Shown piece by piece: positions 1 through 7,656 of a DNA stretch of 64,000 nucleotides. Numbering within the stretch: the first letter of the stretch is position 1; each line of letters starts with the position of its first letter. The stretch lies in assembly GCF_019916025.1 (NCBI RefSeq), contig NZ_CP079738.1:78042-142041 (forward strand), in the 5' to 3' direction. A program made the translations under genes and the position numbers. The notes beneath the pieces were generated by a model that was not told where the DNA came from, ran no database searches, and saw only the letters and a list, made by a program, of their open reading frames with translations. The stretch comes from Paraclostridium bifermentans (GTDB lineage: Bacteria; Bacillota; Clostridia; Peptostreptococcales; Peptostreptococcaceae).

Positions 1-1577
1 TAATTAGTGTTTTCTTTTTTTTATTTTTAAATATAGATATTGATGGTAATAAAAATAAAAAAGAAGTTAAAGTAGGCCTTTATGACTATGGATCTTATTA
101 TTCTTTAGATAAAGGATCAAAGCCTAGTGGGTATTATAATGATTTATTAAAGTTTATTTCTAAAAAATTAGGATTTAAATATACTTATGTTAACTGTAAA
201 ACTCAAGAAGGATTAGATTATTTAAAAAGTGGAAAAATCGATTTATTGTTTGGATTAAGTAAAACTTCTGATAGAGAACAAAATTACATATTTACAGATC
301 ATTATATAGCAGATGAAAATTATGCTATATATGCAAATCGGAATGAAAAATATAATGACTTAAAAGGGCTTAATGGTCTAAAGTTTGGATATATAAAAAA
401 CGAGCAAAATAATAAATATGTTTCAAATATGCTAAGAAAAAAGAATATACAAACAGAATTTATAAATGAAAGCTCATATGAAGAAGCGCAAACTGATTTA
501 AAGGAGTCTAAAGTAGACTTTATAGTAGCTCCTATAAATAAGGATTTAGAAAATCAGAAGTTTAATAGAATTTTAGAGTTTTCTTGCGAGCCAGTATATA
601 TAGCGGGGTCTAAAGGCAATGAATCACTTATAAATCAAATTGATGAAGTTTTATCAGAAAGCAAATATGGAATTTTAATTTATAATAAGTATTATAACGA
701 GTACTTTTCAAAGAATGTTTTTAAAAATAAGATTATTTTAGTATTAATTTTATTTATATTATTATTTATATATTACATTATCTTTAGAAAAACAAAAACA
801 ATACGTAAGAGAAAAGAAATCAGTGAAAACTTAAGAAATGATAAGTATGTAATGTATTATCAGCCAATAATAAATCCTAAAACTAATAACATAGTAGGAT
901 TAGAGTCTCTTTTAAGAATGAAAAGTGAAAAAGGGATCTTAACACCAAATTATTTTCTAGAAGACATAGAAAAAAGTAATATGATATTTGATATATCTAT
1001 ATGGATAATAAAGAAAGTCTTAGAAGACTATGATAAAATTAAAACCTATGAAATTTGTAAAAACAGTAAGTTTTATATTTCAGTTAATATATCATGTATA
1101 GAAATTGAAGATGAAGAATTTATAGAAAAACTTATAGAAATTAGTAAAAGTCCTGATTTTATTAAGGATTTAATATGTTTAGAAATTGTAGAAAAATTTA
1201 AATCTAGTGATTTATCTAAAATACAAAAATCCATATTAATACTGAAAAAGCATGGTTTTACTATAGCTATTGATGATTTTGGTATAGAATATTCTAACTT
1301 AGATTTATTAAGTCAAATAGATGCTAATATAATAAAGTTAGATAGATATTTTATTAGTGATATAAAAACTACTTTATTAAAAAGAAAAATCATTGAGTTT
1401 GTAAGTGAAATATGTAAAGTTTCAGATAAATCAATTGTATGTGAAGGTGTAGAAAATGATGACCAATTAGAGATTATAAAGAATATAGATTATGAAAAAA
1501 TTTATATACAAGGATTTTTCTATTCTAAGCCAATTGATATTGAAGAATTAGAGCACTTTACTATAAAACAGAGTTGA
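1..1577 (+). CDS. Membrane-bound EAL-domain c-di-GMP phosphodiesterase, 5' end outside window
   Basis: The frame is open to the left edge, so the true start lies outside; the ATG at 246 is internal. About 524 codons are visible. In order they encode an extracytoplasmic solute-binding (SBP_bac_3-like) segment, one membrane helix (about 725-790) and a full EAL domain (about 860-1560). EAL domains hydrolyse cyclic di-GMP to pGpG. The signature is ESL rather than EAL (GLESLLRM), but the metal and catalytic positions look intact: VNIS, LEIVE, IDDFG, IKLD, CEGVE and QGF. There is no GGDEF domain. A ligand-sensing phosphodiesterase is inferred; the ligand is unknown. The EAL-to-ESL change could lower activity. 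Confidence 0.88.
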   Translation, partial: ISVFFFLFLNIDIDGNKNKKEVKVGLYDYGSYYSLDKGSKPSGYYNDLLKFISKKLGFKYTYVNCKTQEGLDYLKSGKIDLLFGLSKTSDREQNYIFTDHYIADENYAIYANRNEKYNDLKGLNGLKFGYIKNEQNNKYVSNMLRKKNIQTEFINESSYEEAQTDLKESKVDFIVAPINKDLENQKFNRILEFSCEPVYIAGSKGNESLINQIDEVLSESKYGILIYNKYYNEYFSKNVFKNKIILVLILFILLFIYYIIFRKTKTIRKRKEISENLRNDKYVMYYQPIINPKTNNIVGLESLLRMKSEKGILTPNYFLEDIEKSNMIFDISIWIIKKVLEDYDKIKTYEICKNSKFYISVNISCIEIEDEEFIEKLIEISKSPDFIKDLICLEIVEKFKSSDLSKIQKSILILKKHGFTIAIDDFGIEYSNLDLLSQIDANIIKLDRYFISDIKTTLLKRKIIEFVSEICKVSDKSIVCEGVENDDQLEIIKNIDYEKIYIQGFFYSKPIDIEELEHFTIKQS

Positions 1578-1633
1578 TAATAAGTGAACTTAATTATAAT
1601 TGACAGAAAAGACTATCTATTATTAATTATATA

Positions 1634-1686
1634 TGTTATAATAGTATTTGTAGAGATACAAAAGTAAATCAAGATTAGGTCTTGAT
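1634..1686 (+). promoter_or_regulatory. Promoter and leader hairpin of the cold-shock gene
   Basis: An extended -10 element (TG at 1634-1635, TATAAT at 1637-1642) precedes a leader of about 60 nt. The leader holds a perfect 7-bp hairpin (ATCAAGA/TCTTGAT, 1668-1686) just before the ribosome site AGGAG. Structured leaders are usual for cold-shock mRNAs. A thermoregulatory role here is inference. Confidence 0.5.
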
Positions 1687-1709
1687 ATGGTTAATAGGAG
1701 TACATTTCA

Positions 1710-1910
1710 ATGGAAAATGGAATAGTAAAATGGTTTAACAATGAAAAAGGATTTGGTTTCATAACAGTAGATGGAGGAGAAGATGTATTCGCTCATTTCT
1801 CAGCTATACAAACTGATGGGTTTAAATCATTAGAAGAAGGTCAAAAAGTAAGCTTTAATATAGTTAAAGGTGCTAGAGGTCTTCAAGCAGAAAACATAAC
1901 TATATTATAA
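1710..1910 (+). CDS. Cold-shock protein, CspA family
   Basis: A 66-aa single cold-shock domain, the usual length. It carries both RNA-binding motifs: KGFGFI (RNP1) near residue 13 and DVFAHFSAI (RNP2) near residue 25. Such proteins bind single-stranded RNA and DNA in the cytoplasm and act as RNA chaperones. The start is fixed by AGGAG upstream. It is a single-gene unit with its own promoter and a terminator 20 nt after the stop. The paralogue type cannot be told from sequence alone. Confidence 0.97.
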   Translation: MENGIVKWFNNEKGFGFITVDGGEDVFAHFSAIQTDGFKSLEEGQKVSFNIVKGARGLQAENITIL

Positions 1911-1930
1911 TATATATATTCATGTTAATT

Positions 1931-1960
1931 AAAAAGACACAAAAAAGTGTCTTTTTTTTA
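1931..1960 (+). terminator. Intrinsic terminator after the cold-shock gene
   Basis: AAAAAGACAC and GTGTCTTTTT form a stem with an AAAAAA loop, followed by a run of T. Confidence 0.9.
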
Positions 1961-2009
1961 TAAAAATTTTTAGATTATACAATATATAATCTATTAGGTG
2001 GTGAACTTA

Positions 2010-2144
2010 ATGATTAATTTTACAAACGAATTAATTTTAAAAACATTAAATACATTTTTTTTAGTTGGAGTTTTATTTATTGGATATAAATTAGTCTGTT
2101 ATATTGAAAAAAAAATAACTCTACTTATAGAAAAATATATATAA
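2010..2144 (+). CDS. 44-aa single-span membrane peptide, unknown function
   Basis: ATG at 2010 follows AGGTGGTG at a spacing of 6 nt, and the stop is TAA at 2142. The peptide has one hydrophobic stretch (residues 13-30, FFLVGVLFIGYKLVCYI) and then a short Lys/Glu-rich tail, so a small single-pass inner-membrane protein is likely. There is no recognisable family. It lies between the cold-shock terminator and a poor intergenic region, so it is probably its own transcription unit. The strong ribosome site is the main support. Confidence 0.55.
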   Translation: MINFTNELILKTLNTFFLVGVLFIGYKLVCYIEKKITLLIEKYI

Positions 2145-2541
2145 ATTAAACTTTTCCATAGTATCATTTAGATATTGAGCATTGAAATTAACATATAACA
2201 TAGGATTTGAGAATTCATATATAATATCTTCATACATTTCTAAATTAACAGTTCTATTATGATTTAAATTTATTAATTAATTTCAGTTAAAACAATAAAC
2301 TTGTAATTTCTATTTACTATCAATATGTTCAGATTCAAAATTTTTACTATCCAAAATATTTATATTTGTAAATTAAATTTTATTCTAAATACCTTTAATC
2401 TCAGCATCTGGAAAAACGTTATATTAAAGATCCTGCTAATAAAAATTTTTATAAAAGTACTATTAGTATTAATTTCTAAAATGTATAATTATAATTGGGA
2501 ATACTAGGATATGACTTTATAGATTAATGGGGGAATAAAAA
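2145..2541. other. Intergenic region with a possible gene remnant
   Basis: About 400 bases without a clear gene. On the minus strand, about 2121-2275 reads as an open stretch of protein-like composition (EFSNPMLYVNFNAQYLN is typical) that ends at 2121 but has no start or ribosome site. It may be a decayed gene. I see no promoter or RNA structure I can defend. Confidence 0.3.
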
Positions 2542-3264
2542 ATGAATAAGTTTAATTGTTTAATTTGTAATGAAGAAGTACTTTATGAAAATGAGAGTAA
2601 GGAAAGAGTATGTTATTTCTGTAAAAAAACTTACGAATCAGCTATAGTATGCAAAAATGGACACTATGTATGTGATTCATGTCATAGTAGTGATGCACTT
2701 ACGGCTATAACTAACTATTGTTTAAATAGTGATAGTATAAATCCATTAGAAATGGCAGTAGATTTGATGAAGCATCCAGCTATTAAAATGCATGGACCAG
2801 AGCATCATTATTTAGTTCCAGCAGTATTAAGCACTGCATTTTTAAACAAAACTAATGAAAAAGCAAAGTTAGAAAGTTTATTAGACGAGTGCCAAAAAAG
2901 AGCTAAGAATGTATTAGGGGGATTCTGTGGATTTTACGGAGCATGTGGAGCTGGAGTAGGTTGTGGAATTTATACTAGTTTAATACAAGAGTCAGGTCCT
3001 ATGAATAAAGAGGAATGGGGGCTTTGTAATTTAATGACATCAAAGGCGCTTGAAAATATAAGTAAGTATGGAGGGCCAAGATGTTGCAAAAGAGATTCTT
3101 TTACAGCTATAGAAACAGCTATAGATTTTACTAAAGAACATTTAAAAGTGGATTTAGATAAAACTTTAGATTTAAAGTGTAATTTCAATAGTTTAAATAA
3201 AGAATGCTTAAATTCAAAATGCAAATTTTATACTGACGATGAATTAGTCTTAGAGTTGAATTAG
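2542..3264 (+). CDS. Cysteine-rich DUF5714-type protein
   Basis: A 240-aa protein with 18 cysteines. The N-terminus has paired metal-binding motifs: CLIC at 6-9, CYFC at 24-27, and a third cluster with Cys38, Cys45 and Cys48. This is a zinc-ribbon or iron-sulfur-like module. The central part has a GGFCGFYGACGAGVGCG segment and a later RCCK pair, the layout I associate with the DUF5714 family. Its function is unknown. The ribosome site is GGGGG before ATG 2542. It converges on arsM with one shared terminator between them. A role in thiol, metal or metalloid chemistry is inferred only from the cysteines and this neighbour. Confidence 0.7.
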   Translation: MNKFNCLICNEEVLYENESKERVCYFCKKTYESAIVCKNGHYVCDSCHSSDALTAITNYCLNSDSINPLEMAVDLMKHPAIKMHGPEHHYLVPAVLSTAFLNKTNEKAKLESLLDECQKRAKNVLGGFCGFYGACGAGVGCGIYTSLIQESGPMNKEEWGLCNLMTSKALENISKYGGPRCCKRDSFTAIETAIDFTKEHLKVDLDKTLDLKCNFNSLNKECLNSKCKFYTDDELVLELN

Positions 3265-3281
3265 ACTATTAACATATAAAT

Positions 3282-3315
3282 AAAAAAGTATATCCCAAAG
3301 GATATACTTTTTTAT
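3282..3315. terminator. Bidirectional terminator between DUF5714 gene and arsM
   Basis: AAAAAGTATATCC and GGATATACTTTTT form a 13-bp stem with a 4-nt loop. There are A and T runs on both sides, so it can serve both converging units. Confidence 0.9.
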
Positions 3316-3325
3316 TTATATGTTT

Positions 3326-4084
3326 CTATTTAATAGCTGTAACTGAAGCAGACATAATATATTCACCTACGTTTAAGTTATGACCCCACTTTTCTTCATA
3401 CTCTTTAGAAACAGGTTTGACATCTATTTTTATATTTTTAAATCCTGAATTTTCTAAGTAAACTTCTAACTCTTCAACTGAAGAGGCTCCTGTGACTCAG
3501 CCACAATATAGTTTTTCATCTTGTTTCATTTCCTGAGTTAAATCTTTCATAAGAACTATGTCTGATATAGATAATCTACCGCCATTTTTAAGAACACGAT
3601 AAGCCTCATCATAGACTCTTTGCTTATTAGGAGATAGATTTATAACACAGTTTGATATTATAACATCAACTAAGTCATTTGCTACAGGTAGGTTTTCAAT
3701 TTCACCTAGTCTAAAGTCTACATTTTTATAATTGTTAGTTAAGCCATTACTTCTCGCTTGACTTAACATTTCTGGAGTCATATCAACACCTATAACAAGT
3801 CCATTATTTCCAACTTTTTTAGATGCTAAGAAACAGTCAAATCCAGCTCCACTACCTAAATCAAGCACAGTTTCACCTTCTTTTATATCTGCAATTAAGT
3901 GAGGGTTTCCACATCCTAAACCTAAGTTAGAATCTTTTGGAACTATATCCATATCTTCATTAGAATACCCTATACTTTTAGATATGTCTTCTCCGCAACA
4001 GCTTAGATTAGACTCATTTGTTACAATTTTTTTATAGCTATCTCTAACTATATTTTTTATCTCTCCAGTAGTAATATCTTTCAT
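3326..4084 (-). CDS. arsM: Selenocysteine-containing arsenite methyltransferase ArsM
   Basis: The minus-strand frame from ATG 4084 meets a TGA at 3499-3497 (codon 196) and then stays open to TAG at 3326, giving 252 aa if TGA is read as selenocysteine. The protein is a class I SAM methyltransferase that methylates As(III). The SAM motif LDLGSGAGFD is at 74-83. Candidate arsenic-binding thiols are Cys29/Cys30 and Cys146. The TGA sits in the C-terminal motif LYCG-U-VTGA, where ArsM homologues have cysteine. The 56 codons after TGA (VEELEVYLENSGFKNIKI and on) match the family C-terminus in the same frame, so this is not a frameshift. A bSECIS-like hairpin follows. It is the last gene of the ars operon, 31 nt after acr3. 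The alternative is a nonsense mutation. Confidence 0.88.
3470..3499 (-). promoter_or_regulatory. bSECIS-like selenocysteine insertion element
   Basis: On the minus strand, 11 nt after the TGA, CTCTTC (3485-3480) and GAAGAG (3475-3470) form a perfect 6-bp stem around an AGTT loop. The loop starts 17 nt after the UGA and has G among its first two bases. Both fit the known bacterial SECIS rule (apical loop about 16-37 nt after UGA, G early in the loop). The element lies inside the coding sequence, as in other bacteria. Confidence 0.8.
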
Positions 4085-4115
4085 ATTACAAGCACCACCT
4101 TTTTATAAAATTTTA

Positions 4116-5168
4116 TTATTTATTAAACCAATGTTTAGTTTTATTTGCTATTGCAACTAATGCAAGCATAACTGGAACTTCAACAAGTACTCCAACTACT
4201 GTAGCAAGTGCCGCTCCTGAATTTAATCCAAATAAAGCTATTGCAACTGCTACTGCAAGTTCAAAGAAGTTACTAGCACCTATCATACCTGCTGGTGCTG
4301 CTACATTATGAGGTAAATTCCATGCTTTACACCAAAGATAAGCTAGGAAGAATATAAAGAATGTTTGTATTGTAAGTGGTATTGCAATTAATAGTATATG
4401 TGTTGGGTTATCTATAATCTTCTGTCCTTGGAAAGCAAATAATATTATTAATGTTAGTAATAATCCAACTACAGTTATCCCATTAAACTTAGGCAAAAAC
4501 TCATTTTCAAAAAAATCTAATCCTTTGTTTTTTATTATCATAGTTCTTGATAAGTATCCTGCAACAAATGGAATTATAACAAATAATACAACTGATAATA
4601 ACAGAGTATCCATTGGAACAACTACATTAGTTACACCTAATAATAAAGCTACAATGGGAGCAAAGCCTATTAGTAATATAAGGTCATTTACTGCAACTTG
4701 AACTAGTGTGTATGCTGGATCTCCATCTGTTAAGTGACTCCAAACAAATACCATAGCTGTACATGGTGCTGCTCCAAGTAACACTGCTCCTGCTAAATAT
4801 TCTTTTGCTAAATCAGCTGGTATAAAGTTCTTAAATACTATAACTAAGAAGAAATATGATATCGCATACATTGTAAATGGCTTTATTAACCAGTTTGTTC
4901 CGCAAGTAACAACTAAGCCTTTCTTTTGTTTTGCAGCATTTTTTATAGATGTAAAATCTATCTTAAGCATCATTGGATAAATCATTAGCCATATAAGTAT
5001 AGCTACAGGTATAGAAACTTGAGCGTAAGTGAATTTATCTAGAGTTTTAGGTATTTGAGGTAAATAAACTCCTATTAAAACCCCAACCACTATACAAAGT
5101 GCTACCCAAACTGTTAAATATTTTTCAAATACACCCAGTCCTCCACTTTTTTCTTTTTTATTGCTCAC
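4116..5168 (-). CDS. acr3: Arsenite efflux permease, ACR3 family
   Basis: A 350-aa protein with about 10 membrane helices. It has the ACR3 hallmark helix with the conserved cysteine in LGAAPCTAMVFVW, followed by a conserved ND pair in VAVNDL. It expels arsenite, As(III), across the cytoplasmic membrane. Length is normal for the family. It is the third gene of the ars operon, 19 nt after the phosphoesterase and 31 nt before arsM. The ribosome site is AGGAGGAAA. Expression is expected to follow ArsR release by arsenite. Antimonite could also be a substrate. Confidence 0.95.
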   Translation of the reverse strand: MSNKKEKSGGLGVFEKYLTVWVALCIVVGVLIGVYLPQIPKTLDKFTYAQVSIPVAILIWLMIYPMMLKIDFTSIKNAAKQKKGLVVTCGTNWLIKPFTMYAISYFFLVIVFKNFIPADLAKEYLAGAVLLGAAPCTAMVFVWSHLTDGDPAYTLVQVAVNDLILLIGFAPIVALLLGVTNVVVPMDTLLLSVVLFVIIPFVAGYLSRTMIIKNKGLDFFENEFLPKFNGITVVGLLLTLIILFAFQGQKIIDNPTHILLIAIPLTIQTFFIFFLAYLWCKAWNLPHNVAAPAGMIGASNFFELAVAVAIALFGLNSGAALATVVGVLVEVPVMLALVAIANKTKHWFNK

Positions 5169-5187
5169 TATTTTTCCTCCTATATTT

Positions 5188-5931
5188 TTATTTAGAACTT
5201 CCTTCTCTTATAAGTCTTGCAAAGTCATTTGGAAGTATTTCATTTTCTTCTATCTCATTTGCCATTTTTTCAAAATCATATTTGACTTCTATAATTTCTG
5301 CTTCAACACTTGATGGAGTTTTAGTTATTTCATCTTCATTTTTTATATCTATAATTATATAGTTTGCATTTGGGTTACCTGTTTTAGGTTTACCAACACT
5401 TCCAGCATTAATAAGTAGCTTTTTTCCATAAAACTTGGCATATGGAATATGAGTATGACCACAAATTAATATATCCTCTACTAACTCACTCATAACCTCA
5501 TCTGCTTCTTTTGAGTTTTCCTTTAAATACTCATTTATAAGTCTTGTACTTCCATGAACAAATCTTATAGTTTTACTATCAAACGTAAAGATTAATTCTT
5601 TTGGTAAATTTTTTAGATATTCTTTGTTTCCTTTGGTTGTAGTTTGACCTGTAAAGTGCATTGAAAGACCTGCTTTTTCAGCATCTTTAGGATCTGGGTA
5701 ATCACATCCACAAACTATTTTTAAGTTTCCTATAGCATCATCATAATTACCCATTATAGTAAGTATCTTATCTTTCTTTAAAGTTTCAATAACTTCATTT
5801 GGTCTCGTTCCATAGCCTACTAAATCACCTGTGCATACTGTCATATCTACACCTTTAGTTTCAATATCAGCTAATACTGAATCTAGTGCATATATGTTGC
5901 TATGTATATCCGATATTACTGCTATTTTCAT
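5188..5931 (-). CDS. Calcineurin-like metallophosphoesterase in the ars operon
   Basis: A 247-aa binuclear-metal phosphoesterase of the YfcE/MJ0936 type. All metal-binding blocks are present: ISDIHSN near residue 7, GDLVGYG near 36, GNYDD near 61 and GHTHIP near 158. The family hydrolyses phosphodiesters; the substrate here cannot be read. It sits between arsR (23 nt) and acr3 (19 nt), so it is co-transcribed with arsenic genes. The start is fixed by AGGAGG. A repair or arsenylated-nucleotide role is possible but speculative. Confidence 0.9.
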   Translation of the reverse strand: MKIAVISDIHSNIYALDSVLADIETKGVDMTVCTGDLVGYGTRPNEVIETLKKDKILTIMGNYDDAIGNLKIVCGCDYPDPKDAEKAGLSMHFTGQTTTKGNKEYLKNLPKELIFTFDSKTIRFVHGSTRLINEYLKENSKEADEVMSELVEDILICGHTHIPYAKFYGKKLLINAGSVGKPKTGNPNANYIIIDIKNEDEITKTPSSVEAEIIEVKYDFEKMANEIEENEILPNDFARLIREGSSK

Positions 5932-5954
5932 GTACGTTACCTCCTAAATTTGAT

Positions 5955-6335
5955 TTATTTTGTTATCTGTGAGATTACATTTTTAACCTGTGAAACAGTA
6001 TCACAATTTAAATTAGCTTTTTTGTATGCTTTTAAAATTTCATAATCATATCTTAGATGTGTATCTTTATCTAACTCATTGTCTAAAATATTTTGAATAA
6101 AATTATATTCATTTAAAGTCTCATCATCTAATTTATAATAAATAAACTTTGCCTCTTTGTAATAATTAACCAAATTAGCATTAGTAAGCTTACTTAAATG
6201 TCTAGATGCATTAGACTGTGATATTTCAAGTATTGCTTCTATTTCACAAACACATAAAGGTCCATCTCTTAAAATATTAAGTATTCTTAATCTAGTTTCA
6301 TCGCTTAAAGCTTTTAACATTTGTATAAGTTCCAT
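5955..6335 (-). CDS. arsR: ArsR-family arsenic-responsive repressor
   Basis: A 126-aa winged-helix repressor. The As(III) site is CVC at Cys28 and Cys30 (LCVCEI), followed by the recognition helix SQSNASRHLSKL. In classical ArsR proteins arsenite binding to this site releases DNA. It is the first gene of the operon arsR-phosphoesterase-acr3-arsM, so autoregulation is expected. Inverted repeats matching an ArsR-type operator lie just upstream. The ribosome site is AAGGAG. The C-terminal 30 residues (KKANLNCDTVSQVKN) extend past the core; one more Cys there could be a third ligand. Confidence 0.95.
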   Translation of the reverse strand: MELIQMLKALSDETRLRILNILRDGPLCVCEIEAILEISQSNASRHLSKLTNANLVNYYKEAKFIYYKLDDETLNEYNFIQNILDNELDKDTHLRYDYEILKAYKKANLNCDTVSQVKNVISQITK

Positions 6336-6352
6336 AATAACTCCTTTTCATA

Positions 6353-6387
6353 TTAACATATTCACTTATAATCATATGATATGTTAA
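6353..6387. promoter_or_regulatory. Candidate ArsR operator/promoter
   Basis: TTAACATAT (6353-6361) and ATATGTTAA (6379-6387) form a perfect 9-bp inverted repeat. A second short palindrome, ATCATATGAT (6371-6380), lies between them. It is 18 nt upstream of arsR. Dyads of this type are known for the ArsR/SmtB family. Binding is inferred. Confidence 0.6.
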
Positions 6388-6458
6388 ATAAAATGATTTG
6401 TAAACAAATAAATCAAAAAAATTTGATGTTTTTATTTTAAATCTTTTAGAAATTAATA

Positions 6459-6478
6459 TTTATTCATAATTTATTCAT
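6459..6478 (+). promoter_or_regulatory. Tandem TTTATTCAT response-regulator box 1
   Basis: TTTATTCAT occurs at 6459-6467 and again at 6470-6478, exactly 11 bases apart start to start. That is about one helical turn, the usual layout for OmpR-family dimers. The same pair lies before the wall-hydrolase gene at 9232-9251, and the two-component genes lie between. Confidence 0.6.
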
Positions 6479-6528
6479 ATTTTTTTCTTATTATTAGGAT
6501 AAAAATAATAAGAAAAGGTAGTGATTAT

Positions 6529-6840
6529 ATGAAAAAATCATTAGTAGGGGCATTAGCATTAGGGCTAGTAATAGGGGCAGGAACAATGGGAGTAACAATA
6601 TTTGCAAATGAAAAAGATGTTGCTACTCAGACATTTTCAAATGGGGTAACTCCAGCAGTATCAAATGTAGATCAAAATGATTTTAACCAAGTGAATACTC
6701 AGTTTAAAGAACTAAGTCAAGAAACAAATCAAATTGAAAAGTTAGATGGAACTCAATACAAGAACTCAAATTCAGATTCTAATTCAAATTACAGAAATTG
6801 TTGTTCATATGGGAACTATGGAAATGGAAGTATAAACTAA
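6529..6840 (+). CDS. Small secreted protein, unknown function
   Basis: A 103-aa protein with a clear signal peptide: MKK, then a hydrophobic stretch to about residue 24 and likely cleavage after IFA. The mature part is polar, ending in a low-complexity Asn/Ser/Tyr tail (SNSDSNSNY) and a CC pair. No family is recognised. The ribosome site is AAAGGTAGTG. It has its own promoter region with the tandem TTTATTCAT box and a strong terminator after it. It precedes a two-component system that probably controls it. A cell-surface or secreted role is inferred. Confidence 0.75.
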   Translation: MKKSLVGALALGLVIGAGTMGVTIFANEKDVATQTFSNGVTPAVSNVDQNDFNQVNTQFKELSQETNQIEKLDGTQYKNSNSDSNSNYRNCCSYGNYGNGSIN

Positions 6841-6851
6841 TTTTTACATAG

Positions 6852-6886
6852 AAAAAGCTAATCTCAAAATAGAGATTAGCTTTTTC
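6852..6886 (+). terminator. Intrinsic terminator after the secreted-protein gene
   Basis: AAAAAGCTAATCTC and GAGATTAGCTTTTT form a perfect 14-bp stem with a 6-nt loop and a T tract. Confidence 0.92.
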
Positions 6887-6899
6887 CCTGCGAAGATTA

Positions 6900-6944
6900 A
6901 TTACAATATACTATAAAATTAATAATTTTATGGTATATTGTAAT
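6900..6944. repeat. Long inverted repeat upstream of the response-regulator gene
   Basis: Arms 6900-6920 and 6924-6944 are 21 nt each with one mismatch and a 3-nt loop; the ends are ATTACAATATAC and GTATATTGTAAT. It lies 37 nt before the response-regulator start and has no T tract, so an operator or a leader structure is more likely than a terminator. Confidence 0.6.
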
Positions 6945-6981
6945 TAATTTATATAGCAAGATAGAAAAGGGAGACGTATAA

Positions 6982-7656
6982 ATGTTTAATATATTGATAG
7001 TAGATGATGAGAAGAAGATAACACAAGTTATTAAAGCATATTTAGAAAAAGAAGGATATAACTGTATAGTAGCTAATAATGGAGAGCAAGCGCTTAAATA
7101 TATTACTAATAACAACTTAGATTTAATAATTTTAGATAGAATGCTACCAGATATAAGTGGAGAAAATATTTGCAAAAAAGTAAGAGAGACTTCTATGGTT
7201 CACATAATAATGCTAACCGCGAAAACTGAAGATGAAGACCGTATAGAAGGATTTAACACAGGGTGTGATGACTACGTATGCAAGCCTTTTAATGTTAAAG
7301 AGTTAGTTTTAAGGGTAAAAGCAGTTTTTAGAAAATTAGACGTAGAAAATAAAGATGTATTAAAATTTTCAGATAAACTTGAAATAAACATGTCGTCACA
7401 TGATGTAAAAGTGAGAGGTGAAAAAATTATATTAACTAATACCGAATATAAGATACTTTTATTATTTGCAAAAAATCCAAATCGGATATTTAGCAGAGAA
7501 CAATTACTAGAGTTAGCAATAGAGGAACATTATGAAAAAGTTGATAGAATTATAGATGCTCATATAAAAAATCTTAGACAAAAAATAGAATTAGATACAA
7601 AAAAGGCTAAAATTATTCAAACTGTATATGGGGTAGGTTATAAATTTGGGTTATAA
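6982..7656 (+). CDS. OmpR-family response regulator
   Basis: A 224-aa regulator. The receiver domain (1-115) has the acidic pair DD at 8-9, the phospho-acceptor Asp52 (IILDRMLP) and the conserved Lys in CKPF. A winged-helix DNA-binding domain follows (about 130-224), ending in the typical VYGVGYKF. The ribosome site is AAAGGGAGACG. The kinase gene overlaps its end, so the two are coupled. It probably binds the TTTATTCAT direct repeats before the two flanking secreted-protein genes. That target assignment is inferred from location. Confidence 0.96.
   Translation: MFNILIVDDEKKITQVIKAYLEKEGYNCIVANNGEQALKYITNNNLDLIILDRMLPDISGENICKKVRETSMVHIIMLTAKTEDEDRIEGFNTGCDDYVCKPFNVKELVLRVKAVFRKLDVENKDVLKFSDKLEINMSSHDVKVRGEKIILTNTEYKILLLFAKNPNRIFSREQLLELAIEEHYEKVDRIIDAHIKNLRQKIELDTKKAKIIQTVYGVGYKFGL

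Noticed and set aside
1600..1605. TTGACA as -35 element for the cold-shock gene
   Set aside because: It is 31 bases from the -10, too far; the extended -10 is enough.
2325..2507. 60-codon plus-strand open frame
   Set aside because: No ribosome site, very low-complexity Ile/Lys/Leu/Phe content typical of random AT-rich frames.
3497..3499. Reading the TGA in arsM as a real stop, giving a 195-aa truncated methyltransferase
   Set aside because: The same frame stays open with family-like sequence for 56 more codons and a bSECIS-like hairpin follows the TGA; a frameshift is not needed.
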